From the NCBI GenBank assembly GCA_012839565.1, contig DUMZ01000016.1:1-64000 (forward strand): DNA of 64,000 nt, given 5' to 3'. Every line of letters begins with the position of its first letter. The stretch's first letter is position 1. Source of the DNA: Anaerolineaceae bacterium (GTDB lineage: Bacteria > Chloroflexota > Anaerolineae > Anaerolineales > Anaerolineaceae). Shown here one piece after another: positions 53,101 to 60,585 of this stretch. The position numbers and the translations under genes were made by a program. Under the pieces are notes generated by a model. That model searched no databases, was not told the origin of the DNA, and saw only the letters and a program-made list of their open reading frames with translations.

Positions 53101-53190
53101 GATGACTTCAAGCTGCAGACTTGTATCGAAAAGCCTGAAGACGAAATGCCCTATGATCTCTATTTGCCTGTAATCCTTGTCAAGGAATAA
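50119..53190 (+). CDS. secreted gingipain-like C25 cysteine peptidase
   Basis: From ATG 50119 (ribosome site AGGAGAG) it is 1023 residues with a signal peptide (about 1-33), a propeptide-like N-terminal region (to about 255), a C25 peptidase core with the catalytic histidine in YSGHG (His481) and cysteine in SHACITADY (Cys513), an Ig-like segment, a fibronectin III-like domain (about 730-815), a jelly-roll/MAM-like domain (about 835-1000; FENGMDGWT, DDGGVIEYSEDNG) and the tail MPYDLYLPVILVKE. Gingipains use a type IX secretion C-terminal domain; that domain is not seen here, so export must differ. The enzyme probably cuts external proteins. Confidence 0.9.
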   Translation: MKNHKTPKILLKLIMVLVAFAMTLGAFSHSAKAQYQPGEWLPFGTVTQNALPEVNLLSANADEIMVYAEMPGITVSETELFGQSFLSFEMEGYHVTQDVGAPALPVLNQLIEVPLGAEITLELIDSEIQTIKLAEHGLNPMIAPVQPGQPKCEGYVPGGEPLAEFYENGFYPESPIAIVDEFIMRGHRVVNVQMRPVRYNGTTGELETRASMSFKLLLSGSDMDLTNQEADRLNAEPFNNILAPTVLNFNQGRPVAVPNTAERILIITADAFESTLADLVTLKQSQGFDVSVVNLTTVGGNTTTAIKNYIKAQYQGANPPVYVYLIGDTKNSAHSTWTLTNYSFRSSGGSGASTDLHYFTMDSDTEFVPDIFWGRFPVRELSHLQNMIANLEWFNETSGDEPWVKKAEFLASDDSWNYDVAEGTHNYCIDNYTLPRGYTGIFPQNPQPGGDKIYAITYGGTGAHAIASINDDRSYIIYSGHGATTFWDAPRINQNDVRNLTGVPLTYVASHACITADYAVEEAFSDTWVIQNGKGGLLFTGASVNTYWPEDEALQKAIFDNLYADPTDDITPSISSMIKYGLMQVQAQGYSRANYYWEAYQVMGDPSLQILKKPKYPDFRVSVEPTELKICNNDSAEATVNLRSINDFADPVAMTASGMTGFAAEFAPPTVNPPGNTTLALTGDGTASLGQQTVKITGTSGELVHDTELTLDVFPPIPGGPNLTEPADGAKEQPQRPTFRWTAVANVESYTLQIAKDKNFTDIVHQRTGITSPMHSINYSLDTDKVFYWRVIAINVCGEEQSVKTFSFRTRPGPGDCPEGTVAQQEYFIDFENGMDGWTIHPEPVNGHEWALSTARAYSPVHSVKATVPEMTSDQRLDTPFFEVPSSPYPVAVLFMHRWNFDATQACDDGGVIEYSEDNGRTWKAVPRVQLILNAFNGTVSGGVYNPLAGRQAWCGSSDWARTVIDMGPFAGKTIAFRFRLGTGNTGASEGWYVDDFKLQTCIEKPEDEMPYDLYLPVILVKE

Positions 53191-53208
53191 GCGCTAGCTA
53201 AATAATTC

Positions 53209-53239
53209 AAAAGCCTGGTATAAAACACCAGGCTTTTTT
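53209..53239 (+). terminator. terminator after the C25 peptidase gene
   Basis: A perfect 11-bp stem AAAAGCCTGGT (53209-53219) with ACCAGGCTTTT (53227-53237) is followed by further Ts. Confidence 0.93.
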
Positions 53240-53256
53240 GATGTACAATTAATTAC

Positions 53257-55002
53257 ATGGTAAATAAATTGAAACAAAAAATCGTTCTTATGAACATTAT
53301 TTTCATGCTGTCAGGCATTTTATTTGTTGCCTGTGAGCCTCTTGCTGTGCCACCGGATAAACCTGTTATTCCATCTGAAATCTTGCAGTTGGTGACACCC
53401 AGTCCAGAACCGGAAGCAACCGAGGAGATTCTTGAGACGGCTATGCCCAGTCCGGAATTGACAGAAACACCCACTCAAGAGCCAGAGGGTGACACACCAA
53501 AAATCTGGAGAAATGAGAACCTCCCTGATCGAATAAAAAATGCGTTATCTAAAACAGATGAATTTGCTTTAACTGAGAATCAAGCGGAAGCTGACTATAA
53601 ACTGAATTACCTTAAAGAAGGCGGTCAGAGTGAATGGGTTTTTGCCTTGGTGGCACCATTTAAGACCCTCACCGACGAAGTTAGTTTTGCTCAGTTTGAA
53701 GCATTCTGGAAAGGTTCTGACGATTTTCCTGCTAAATCACTTGTTATGAATAAAGAAACTTTAGAGGCTATGAAAGCCCTGCTGGGTAATCCGGTGGTTG
53801 AAGTTCATACGGTGATGTGCTTCGAGGAATTTATAGAAAAGTTTCATGGCACTTCAGACACCTGGGCGGTGTTGGATTTTGAACACTTGAGAGAATTTTA
53901 TAAGGTCATCGCTATTGATGGACAATCGCCTGTAAGAAAAGATTTTGATCCGCAATCTTATCCCTTAACAGTGTCCATAGGGCTTGAACAAGTAAACGCT
54001 ACTGATGCCTTGTTGGAAGAGTATGAAGCCCTAAAGGCGAGATTGGCTGAAGGCTTGCCCGCGACCAATCGTGACGCGAATAAGCTAACTACGGTCGTGA
54101 TGACCGGTGTAACCGCGATGGTGCGCGCCACCGCCAAAGAGATGGAAATCAAGGGCGTTTTGTACCCTGGCGAAAGTGTGCGCGAGCTTTTGCGCGAGGC
54201 GGATATAACGCATATCTCCAACGAAATCCCGTTTTATGATCAATGTCCGGAACCACAATGGACGCAGGAGAATCTCGTCTTTTGTTCGAACCCTATATAT
54301 ATCGATTTATTGCTGGATATCGGCGCGGATGTGATTGACCTTACCGGCGATCATTTTCAGGATTATGGCGCGGAAGCGGTGTACCAAACGCTTGATATTT
54401 ATCAGGCGCACAATTTGCCTTATTTTGGTGGTGGGCGCAATATTGATGAAGCCCGAACGCCAGTAAAATTTGAAGTAAATGGAAACAAAATCGCCTTCCT
54501 GGGCTGTAATGGCAAAGCGCCTGGTTATGCCAGTGCCAGCGAAACAAACCCGGGTGCTTATCATTGCAACATGGACGATATGGTTGTGGCTATTGATAAG
54601 CTCATTACCGAAGGTTATCTGCCCATTGTAACCTTTCAGCATTACGAGTATTACCACTGGGCTGCTGAGCCATACCTGGTTGAAGATTTTCGCCGTGTTG
54701 CTGAAGCCGGAGCGGTTGCTATAAGTGGCAGTCAGGGGCATCAGCCGCATGCCTATGAGTTTCATGAAGACGCGTTTATTCACTACGGCTTAGGCAATCT
54801 CTTTTTTGACCAGCTCACGACTTATGCTGATACTGATAAAGCCTTTATCGACCGCCTGGTGTTTTATGACGGAAGGCTTATATCTGTTGAGTTAATCACC
54901 ACGCGCTTTTATGACTGGTCGAAGCCGGTTATTGTCTATGGTGAAGACCGTATAGAAATGTTGGAAAAGCTGTTTGAATATAGCGACTGGGAAGAGAAAT
55001 AA
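53257..55002 (+). CDS. CapA-like lipoprotein (poly-glutamate/capsule type)
   Basis: The 581-residue protein has a lipobox FVAC (Cys26), a P/E/T-rich linker (about 30-85), a domain of unknown kind (about 86-280), and a C-terminal CapA/PgsA-type metallophosphatase-like domain (about 285-560): VMTGVTAMVR, SNEIPFYDQCP, DLTGDHFQDYG, VTFQHYEYYHWAAEP, SGSQGHQPHAYEFH and YGLGNLFFDQ. The usual first metal motif (GDvxl...) is changed to TGVTAMVR, so activity is uncertain. It follows the C25 peptidase gene behind a terminator. Confidence 0.85.
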   Translation: MVNKLKQKIVLMNIIFMLSGILFVACEPLAVPPDKPVIPSEILQLVTPSPEPEATEEILETAMPSPELTETPTQEPEGDTPKIWRNENLPDRIKNALSKTDEFALTENQAEADYKLNYLKEGGQSEWVFALVAPFKTLTDEVSFAQFEAFWKGSDDFPAKSLVMNKETLEAMKALLGNPVVEVHTVMCFEEFIEKFHGTSDTWAVLDFEHLREFYKVIAIDGQSPVRKDFDPQSYPLTVSIGLEQVNATDALLEEYEALKARLAEGLPATNRDANKLTTVVMTGVTAMVRATAKEMEIKGVLYPGESVRELLREADITHISNEIPFYDQCPEPQWTQENLVFCSNPIYIDLLLDIGADVIDLTGDHFQDYGAEAVYQTLDIYQAHNLPYFGGGRNIDEARTPVKFEVNGNKIAFLGCNGKAPGYASASETNPGAYHCNMDDMVVAIDKLITEGYLPIVTFQHYEYYHWAAEPYLVEDFRRVAEAGAVAISGSQGHQPHAYEFHEDAFIHYGLGNLFFDQLTTYADTDKAFIDRLVFYDGRLISVELITTRFYDWSKPVIVYGEDRIEMLEKLFEYSDWEEK

Positions 55003-55087
55003 AAAATTCGCCATTTTACGCAAATACATAGTAGAATAATATTGAAAAGAATGTTCGTTTATGAAAGGTAATCACTCAGGAGACTTT

Positions 55088-56287
55088 ATGACAAAAGAAA
55101 CAAAGAAACAAGGTTTTGCAACCCGCCAAATTCATGGATACGATGTACGTGTCCCCGGTATCAATCCCCTGGCCACACCCATTTTCCAGACCAGCACATT
55201 CGTGTTTGACGATTGCGCTCAGGGAGCGGCACGCTTTGCTGGAAAAGAAGACGGCTTTATTTACTCCCGCATTGGCAATCCCAACGTTGAGCAGGTGGCA
55301 AAGAAAGTTGCCATTCTCGAAGGTGCTGAAGCAGGATTGGCCCTTAGCTCCGGCATGGGCGCGGTGAGCACAGTTTTGTTGAGCCTTTTGGAGCAGGGCG
55401 ATCATATCGTCGCTGATTTAGCTCTTTATGGCGCAACTTTTACTCTCATGCAAGACGCATTACCCCGCTATGGCATCAATACAACCTTTGTGGACGCGAC
55501 TGATTTGGATATGGTCATTGACGCCATTAAACCTGAAACCCGCATGGTTTATTTCGAAACACCGACCAACCCCAACCTGAAAGTTGTGGATATCGCAGAA
55601 CTGGTCAAACGCGTGCGCGAGAAAGATCCCCTCATTTTGGTCGTCATCGACAATACCTTTGCCACACCATATCTGCAACAGCCATTGTCGCTGGGCGTTG
55701 ATGTGGTTGTTCACTCGGGCACCAAGTATCTGAATGGGCACGGTGATGTTATCAGTGGTTTTATCGCCTCAAATAAAACGATCATTGACCGCTGCCGTGA
55801 TATCGGCCTAAAGATGGTTACTGGTTCTGTTTTGGGCGCGTTTGAAGCTTTCTTAATCAACCGTGGACTTAAGACTTTGGATATTCGCATGGAAAAACAC
55901 TGCAAAAACGCGATGAAAATCGCGGAATGGCTTGAGACCCAACCCAAGGTGCGCAAGGTCTATTATCCTGGCTTAAAAAGCTTTGAAGGCTATGAAGTTG
56001 CCAAAAAGCAAATGAAACTGCCTGGCGCGATTATCTCGTTTGAACTGGAAGCCAGCAAGGAAGCAGCCGAGCAGTTTGTCAATTCACTTGAACTGATTAC
56101 GCTCGCGGTTAGTCTTGGTGATGCTGAAACACTGATTGAGCATCCCGCTTCAATGACCCACGCCGGCTATAGCAAGGAAATGCTTGAAGAAGCAGGCATC
56201 AGCGAGACTTTGATTCGCATTTCCGTTGGACTTGAAGACGCGGATGATATCATCGCTGATCTTGAAAAGCACCTGGCTGCAGTCTAG
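55088..56287 (+). CDS. trans-sulfuration PLP enzyme, methionine gamma-lyase-like
   Basis: Family members cleave or make C-S bonds in sulfur amino acids. From ATG 55088 (AGGAG site) it is 399 residues with SRIGNPNVEQ, LALSSGMGAV, LYGAT (113-117), YFETPTNPNLKV, VIDNTFATPYL, the PLP lysine in HSGTKYLNGHGD (Lys213) and EHPASMTHA. The NGHGD sequence favours methionine gamma-lyase, but the family's Cys116 is alanine, so it may prefer another reaction (cystathionine or homocysteine). The name should be treated as family level. Confidence 0.88.
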   Translation: MTKETKKQGFATRQIHGYDVRVPGINPLATPIFQTSTFVFDDCAQGAARFAGKEDGFIYSRIGNPNVEQVAKKVAILEGAEAGLALSSGMGAVSTVLLSLLEQGDHIVADLALYGATFTLMQDALPRYGINTTFVDATDLDMVIDAIKPETRMVYFETPTNPNLKVVDIAELVKRVREKDPLILVVIDNTFATPYLQQPLSLGVDVVVHSGTKYLNGHGDVISGFIASNKTIIDRCRDIGLKMVTGSVLGAFEAFLINRGLKTLDIRMEKHCKNAMKIAEWLETQPKVRKVYYPGLKSFEGYEVAKKQMKLPGAIISFELEASKEAAEQFVNSLELITLAVSLGDAETLIEHPASMTHAGYSKEMLEEAGISETLIRISVGLEDADDIIADLEKHLAAV

Positions 56288-56307
56288 GAAATCAATAATA
56301 AAATAAA

Positions 56308-56337
56308 AAAGCCGGTTTAACAGCCGGCTTTGTTTTT
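56308..56337 (+). terminator. terminator after the PLP enzyme gene
   Basis: AAAGCCGG (56308-56315) pairs with CCGGCTTT (56324-56331), then GTTTTT. It can also serve the converging gene on the minus strand. Confidence 0.85.
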
Positions 56338-56355
56338 AACTTAGCTTATTTGTGT

Positions 56356-57984
56356 TTAATCATCAGGTAAGTCGTATTGAATTAATTCACTGTCATTTAA
56401 TTTACGCAAAATCTTTTTTGTTCTGTCCAAAGGGTAGGGAGCGTAGCTACCAGCTTTGTAAAAACGGATGGATTCCACTAGAGCGACTTTTTCTACTTGT
56501 GTAAAGCCTACAGGCACCAAAACATAATCACCAGGACTGATGCTTTCATCATCACACAGATACTGATAGTTTTTACCATAATTGTTGAAGCGCACATTGC
56601 AGACCATCAGTTCACCAGGTTTCTTGGCACTTAGGAAGGCATCTTCCCAAAAGATACTGGTAATACCAAAATTGGAGATAAATTTGGAGATGCTACTGGC
56701 AAATGTTCGCCATGACCATTCGGGTACATGAGCCCGGTTTAAAATGCCTTGGCGGTGAATGGTTTTGCCATCTTTTGTTTTGGCAGTTAACTTGAAAAAT
56801 CTTCTAAAGTAATCGTCGCTATTAATTGGCGTGTCAACCCAGCCCTCACTCTTGAGTAAGCCAGATGCTGTCTTAAAAAGCGAATCCAGCCCTTTGTTCA
56901 CGCGGTAGTTGTGTTGAATTTCACCCAAAGCTGGTTTGTTGAAAGTGAACGATAACTCATTTTCATCATCGTTTAGGGTGAGTGTTTCGGCGATGTAGGT
57001 TTGTTTTTCAGTCTTGGAAGGATAATAAAAGCGCAGTTCCAAGTGAAAATGTTGCAGATTATGCGCTTGCATAGGTGACATGATGTGGGCAGGTATCCAG
57101 GAATAATCAAAGTTTGCCCGATTGGGAAAGGTTTTTAGAAAGTCATGCCATCTTGTGATGATGTCGATAATTGTTTGGTCGAGATAATTGTTGGCTGACA
57201 GAATGGATTCAGGTGGTACTGGGAAATACGCTTCGGCTATCGAACCAGTGATGGCGGCGAGTGTGTCGGTGTCGCCCCCCAAGGAAATGGCATTGCGAAT
57301 GGTACCTTCAAAATCATCGCTATCCAGGAAGGCGAGCAAGGCGTAAGGCACGGTGCGCTGGCAGCTGGTATCGCGCGGGAAAGAATCATCAATATCTATA
57401 AAGTAAACATCCTGGAAATCGGGATAAAAATCCATCAATTTGGAGTGGCGCAGTTCACTTTGCAGATAATCTTCAAGACCATACCAAATTGCCAAAGCGG
57501 TTGCCTGCGCGCCTTTGATGCCTTCGGGGTGGTTGTGGGTGACTTCGGTAACGGTTTTGGCAAGGGCCAGAACTTCTGTTTCGCTCCGCGCGATATAAGC
57601 CACGGGACTCACCCGCATGGCGGCACCGTTGCCAAAACTGTTGTATGGTTTGGGTTCGTCTGAGAAAATCCACTGGATAAAACTTCCGCCAAAACCGCGG
57701 TCAGGGTAGGCGCGTCCCAGTTTTTGCATGCAGCTGATGGTGTATTGGGCCAGTATTTCGTGAAACGCGGGGTGATCAAGGGGTGACGCGTTTTCAGTTG
57801 TTTCCATGCTGGGCAGCTGCGAAACAAACTGCCAGCTTTGCATGATGGCATCTGCGATGGCCAGGGTCATTAGGGTGTCATCTGTAAAGCGACAACGGGG
57901 CGTGAAAAACTCAAAACCTTTGCTTGGAGCAGGTCTGCCTTCAAATTGTGAGCCGACAATGTCGCCGATAATCGCGCCGTACAT
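56356..57984 (-). CDS. ADP-ribosylglycohydrolase family protein with extra C-terminal domains
   Basis: The N-terminal about 290 residues show the family signs: IGDIVGSQFEG, the metal-binding FTDDT (residues 33-37), GNGAAMRVSP and GGDTDT (about 233-238). These enzymes remove ADP-ribose from proteins or small molecules. The remaining about 250 residues are additional: a helical middle (about 300-460) and a small C-terminal part with SPGDYVLVPVG and APYPLDRTKKILRK, which I cannot name. A GAAAGG site precedes the ATG. It converges with the PLP enzyme gene. Confidence 0.85.
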   Translation of the reverse strand: MYGAIIGDIVGSQFEGRPAPSKGFEFFTPRCRFTDDTLMTLAIADAIMQSWQFVSQLPSMETTENASPLDHPAFHEILAQYTISCMQKLGRAYPDRGFGGSFIQWIFSDEPKPYNSFGNGAAMRVSPVAYIARSETEVLALAKTVTEVTHNHPEGIKGAQATALAIWYGLEDYLQSELRHSKLMDFYPDFQDVYFIDIDDSFPRDTSCQRTVPYALLAFLDSDDFEGTIRNAISLGGDTDTLAAITGSIAEAYFPVPPESILSANNYLDQTIIDIITRWHDFLKTFPNRANFDYSWIPAHIMSPMQAHNLQHFHLELRFYYPSKTEKQTYIAETLTLNDDENELSFTFNKPALGEIQHNYRVNKGLDSLFKTASGLLKSEGWVDTPINSDDYFRRFFKLTAKTKDGKTIHRQGILNRAHVPEWSWRTFASSISKFISNFGITSIFWEDAFLSAKKPGELMVCNVRFNNYGKNYQYLCDDESISPGDYVLVPVGFTQVEKVALVESIRFYKAGSYAPYPLDRTKKILRKLNDSELIQYDLPDD

Positions 57985-58075
57985 GTTTTTCCTTTCAATG
58001 ATTTAATTTTACCTGAGTAATGTTTAGATTTGGCAAGTATGATTTTTTTACTGTGAAGGAGAGAATGTAAACAAA

Positions 58076-58099
58076 AAGGTGCCGGATTTCCGACACCTT
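58076..58099 (-). terminator. terminator of tRNA-Glu
   Basis: On the minus strand a stem AAGGTGTCGGA with TCCGGCACCTT (one G-U pair) is followed by TTTTT, about 10 nt past the tRNA. Confidence 0.85.
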
Positions 58100-58108
58100 A
58101 AGCTTTTA

Positions 58109-58180
58109 TGCCCCTACCGGGACTCGAACCCGGGTTTTAGCCTTGAAAGGGCTGCGTCCTAACCGCTAGACCATAGGGGC
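58109..58180 (-). tRNA. tRNA-Glu (UUC)
   Basis: On the minus strand, a 72-nt cloverleaf has a 7-bp acceptor stem GCCCCTA/TAGGGGC, D-loop AGCGGTTAGGA, anticodon loop CTTTCAA with anticodon UUC, and GGTTCGAGTCC as T-arm. The 3' CCA is not encoded; it would be added by the enzyme encoded at 61.7 kb. Confidence 0.96.
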
Positions 58181-58190
58181 GTGAAGCAAT

Positions 58191-58219
58191 AATATACTTG
58201 ATATTTCAAAATCGGTCAA
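58191..58219 (-). promoter_or_regulatory. tRNA-Glu promoter
   Basis: On the minus strand TTGACC (58214-58219), a 17-bp spacer and TATATT (58191-58196), with the tRNA starting about 11 nt after the -10 box. Confidence 0.75.
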
Positions 58220-58404
58220 GCTTTTTGTTGAAATTCGCTTAGATTTGTTTTATAAAATGCTAAGTCTGAACAAAAACAAGAAATAAATCCATTTTTTTGT
58301 ATTCAGGTTTATCGCATGATTGATATCCCGCGTTCATTTGTTTGAAATGTCGCAATATGAAAACTATTCCTCGCGTTGATGAGGCACTTCATTCACAGAA
58401 AATA

Positions 58405-58893
58405 TCAACGAGGAGATTGACACTCAAGGATTTTCCAAAGTCCAGTGTTTGGATCTTTAACAACAAAAAACACTTGACTTAATTCTCCATCATTGTAAGG
58501 AACGATTGTGTTGTCGTAATCTACCGTGAAGGAAGCTTTAACAGCAACTACTCCGCTTATGAAATCATCCGTCCAATCCCGGGATTTTGCTAACTCACTG
58601 TCGGTGTAGTTGTTGATAAACCATTGTGTGTCTTCGTCAGATTCTTCAATATGTTTGATGGTGAGATCAATCACGCCAAGATCTTTCTCATCAGCTGTAT
58701 AGTAGAACATCTCGTTGTAAGTCTGGACATCATTGTCTTTTTTTGCCTCTAACATGGACCGGACACAGTCAATGGGACTAAGGTCCTGTTCCTTTTGATT
58801 ACATGAACTCAATGTTATTGTCAGCAGGTATAAAACAAGCAGACAAGTAAAAAGGCAGATTCTCGTTGTATTTCTTGATTTATAGTGTGGCAT
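58405..58893 (-). CDS. small lipoprotein of unknown function
   Basis: The 162-residue protein has an N-terminal hydrophobic segment (about 11-30) ending in SSC (Cys31), a likely lipobox, then a mixed domain that begins like a NTF2-type fold (SPIDCVRSMLEAKKDND) and ends with FFVVKDPNTGLWKILEC. This layout occurs in small Firmicutes/Chloroflexi lipoproteins but I cannot name a function. AGGAG lies 9 nt before the ATG. Confidence 0.75.
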   Translation of the reverse strand: MPHYKSRNTTRICLFTCLLVLYLLTITLSSCNQKEQDLSPIDCVRSMLEAKKDNDVQTYNEMFYYTADEKDLGVIDLTIKHIEESDEDTQWFINNYTDSELAKSRDWTDDFISGVVAVKASFTVDYDNTIVPYNDGELSQVFFVVKDPNTGLWKILECQSPR

Positions 58894-59172
58894 TTATTTT
58901 TCTCCTTTCCCAATAAAAGCACTTACTTATGCATGACAGCGTTCACTTTAGCGCTTAAAAGTATACTTCGATTTGAAAAACCGAAGTTATCAAATTAGCG
59001 GTTTGTGTCTTTGTTTAGGATGAGCGTTAATTATTGAAACGAGTTGCACAAGAAGCCTGCTTTATGAAAAAGGATAAAAGAAGAATGTAGCAAAAGATTA
59101 GGTTTTTTTGTTGTTAACATTATCTTGTTTTCTGGCATCAATATCTTTTGTGTTACTGTGTTTGTTTCTAAA

Positions 59173-59211
59173 GGGGTGTCATATTCGCTGGTTACTTATG
59201 GGGGTGTCATA
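59173..59211. repeat. two GGGGTGTCATA direct repeats
   Basis: GGGGTGTCATA occurs at 59173-59183 and 59201-59211, offset by 28 bp, in the gene-free region 58894-59246. They may be a remnant of an insertion sequence end or regulatory sites; nothing else is seen in this stretch. Confidence 0.45.
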
Positions 59212-59246
59212 ATCACTAATCGATAACCAAAACTAATGCAAAATGC

Positions 59247-59275
59247 TTGACTCAAAAGCTGTCATCGTTTACAAT
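59247..59275 (+). promoter_or_regulatory. rplU operon promoter
   Basis: TTGACT (59247-59252) and TACAAT (59270-59275) are separated by exactly 17 bp. Transcription from about 59282 gives a leader of about 105 nt. Confidence 0.8.
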
Positions 59276-59281
59276 AATTTT

Positions 59282-59386
59282 TCGTTGCCCCGGCGCAAGT
59301 TGGCTGGGGTTTGTTACGTAGACCAACTTTCCCGTGTATGGGCGGTTGCACGCGCAAAACATGGCGAAGTGAAGATTGGAGAGAAT
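59282..59386 (+). promoter_or_regulatory. structured leader of rplU
   Basis: The leader contains a perfect 7-bp pair AAGTTGG (59297-59303) and CCAACTT (59323-59329), and an alternative CCCC/GGGG pairing nearby. Leaders before rplU often bind the ribosomal protein for feedback control; no published consensus was recognised here. Confidence 0.45.
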
Positions 59387-59704
59387 ATGAAATATGCAAT
59401 CGTAGAAGTCGGCGGTAAACAATATCGCTGCGAAGAAGGCAAAGCGATTACCGTTGATTTGATCAACTCACCCGTTGGCGACGAAATCGTGCTCGATAAA
59501 GTGTTGCTCATCGTTGATGACGAAAACGCAATTATTGGCAAGCCTTATATCAAAGGTGCGAGCATCAAAACACAGGTGCAGGACCAAATCAAGGGTAAGA
59601 AGATTTTTGTCTTCAAGTACAAACCAAAAATTCGATACCGCCGTAGAGCTGGTCATCGACAAAAATACACCAGACTTCTGGTTGAATCAATTGTAATGGA
59701 GTAG
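59387..59704 (+). CDS. rplU: 50S ribosomal protein L21
   Basis: The 105-residue bL21 starts [14 protein letters not shown] and ends with the basic [19 protein letters not shown] typical of the family, which binds 23S rRNA. GGAGAG precedes the ATG. A longer in-frame start 48 codons upstream coincides with the promoter and is not used. Confidence 0.97.
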   Translation: MKYAIVEVGGKQYRCEEGKAITVDLINSPVGDEIVLDKVLLIVDDENAIIGKPYIKGASIKTQVQDQIKGKKIFVFKYKPKIRYRRRAGHRQKYTRLLVESIVME

Positions 59705-59708
59705 TGAA

Positions 59709-59984
59709 ATGGCCAAGAAAAAAGGTGGCGGTTCATCCCGCAATGGTAGAGACAGTCGTGGGCAACGCCTCGGCATCAAAAAATTTGGTGGCGAGAAAGT
59801 GCTCAGTGGCAATATTTTAGTAAGACAACACGGTACCAAAGTCCATCCTGGATGGAATGTTGGTTTGGGTCGTGACTATACCTTGTTTGCAACTATGGAC
59901 GGTTTTGTGAAATACGAAACCATGCCCACTGGACGCAAAAAGGTGCATGTTTACGAAACACCTGAAGGACCGGTAAGAGGCTAA
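59709..59984 (+). CDS. rpmA: 50S ribosomal protein L27
   Basis: The 91-residue bL27 begins [20 protein letters not shown], the conserved N-terminus reaching the peptidyl transferase centre without the cleavable Firmicutes extension, and has [10 protein letters not shown]. It follows rplU after 4 nt. Confidence 0.97.
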   Translation: MAKKKGGGSSRNGRDSRGQRLGIKKFGGEKVLSGNILVRQHGTKVHPGWNVGLGRDYTLFATMDGFVKYETMPTGRKKVHVYETPEGPVRG

Positions 59985-59987
59985 ATC

Positions 59988-60467
59988 ATGAAGAAAAATA
60001 TTCAACCAAAGTATTATTCAAACGCGAAAGTTTCCTGTGCGTCTTGTGGCGCTGAGTGGGAAACCGGTTCAACCGTTCCTGAAATCCGAACCGAAGTTTG
60101 TTCAAATTGTCATCCCTTCTACACGGGACAGCAAGCGCGTATTCTTGACCGCGAAGGCCAGGTGGAACGCTTCTACAAACGTTTGCAGGTCCGCCAGGAT
60201 TTGGTTGCCGAGCAAAAAGCACAAAGCGAAGCCAAAACTTCGCCCGATCGTCCCCTTTCCGATTTGGGCATCACCGCAAAAGCTGTTTCCGCGCTGCAAA
60301 AAGCTAATCTTAACGTGGTTGGCGATGTGCTGAAGGTGCTTGAAGGTGGCGAGAAAGCACTTTTGGAAGTTGACGGTTTTGGTCGCAAATCCTTGATTGA
60401 TCTCAAGAAGGAACTGCGCCGCTTCGGTTACGAAATTCCAGCCGCGGCTGAAGAAATCGAACTCTAA
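59988..60467 (+). CDS. rpmE: 50S ribosomal protein L31 with C-terminal alphaCTD-like domain
   Basis: Residues 1-66 are bL31 with four zinc ligands (Cys17, Cys20, Cys38, Cys41) and CSNCHPFYTG. A charged linker (67-87) joins a second domain (88-150) that reads like the C-terminal domain of RNA polymerase alpha: RPLSDLGIT, a helix with K98 where alpha has the DNA-binding arginine, VVGDVLKVLEG and GFGRKSLIDLKKEL. At 159 residues it is about twice normal L31. No stop or frameshift separates the parts. It follows rpmA by 3 nt, so it should be made with ribosomal proteins. Confidence 0.93.
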   Translation: MKKNIQPKYYSNAKVSCASCGAEWETGSTVPEIRTEVCSNCHPFYTGQQARILDREGQVERFYKRLQVRQDLVAEQKAQSEAKTSPDRPLSDLGITAKAVSALQKANLNVVGDVLKVLEGGEKALLEVDGFGRKSLIDLKKELRRFGYEIPAAAEEIEL

Positions 60468-60487
60468 TAAGTTTTTAGTGTAAGCTG

Positions 60488-60525
60488 AAGGCAGACTTGG
60501 AAAGTTCAGGTCTGCCTTTTGTTTT
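60488..60525 (+). terminator. terminator after rpmE
   Basis: A 12-bp imperfect stem AAGGCAGACTTG (60488-60499) with CAGGTCTGCCTT (60107-offset copy at 60507-60518) is followed by TTGTTTTT. Confidence 0.9.
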
Positions 60526-60530
60526 TAACT

Positions 60531-60558
60531 TTGCCATTTTCGATGAAAGATTTATACT
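60531..60558 (+). promoter_or_regulatory. tdk promoter
   Basis: TTGCCA (60531-60536) and TATACT (60553-60558) are 16 bp apart, about 28 nt before the tdk ATG. Confidence 0.6.
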
Positions 60559-60585
60559 AGAGATATCATAACTCTTGGAGGTAAC

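Noticed and set aside
59243..59386. Longer L21 start
   Set aside because: It begins inside the predicted promoter (-35 at 59247); the canonical [12 protein letters not shown] start has a ribosome site.
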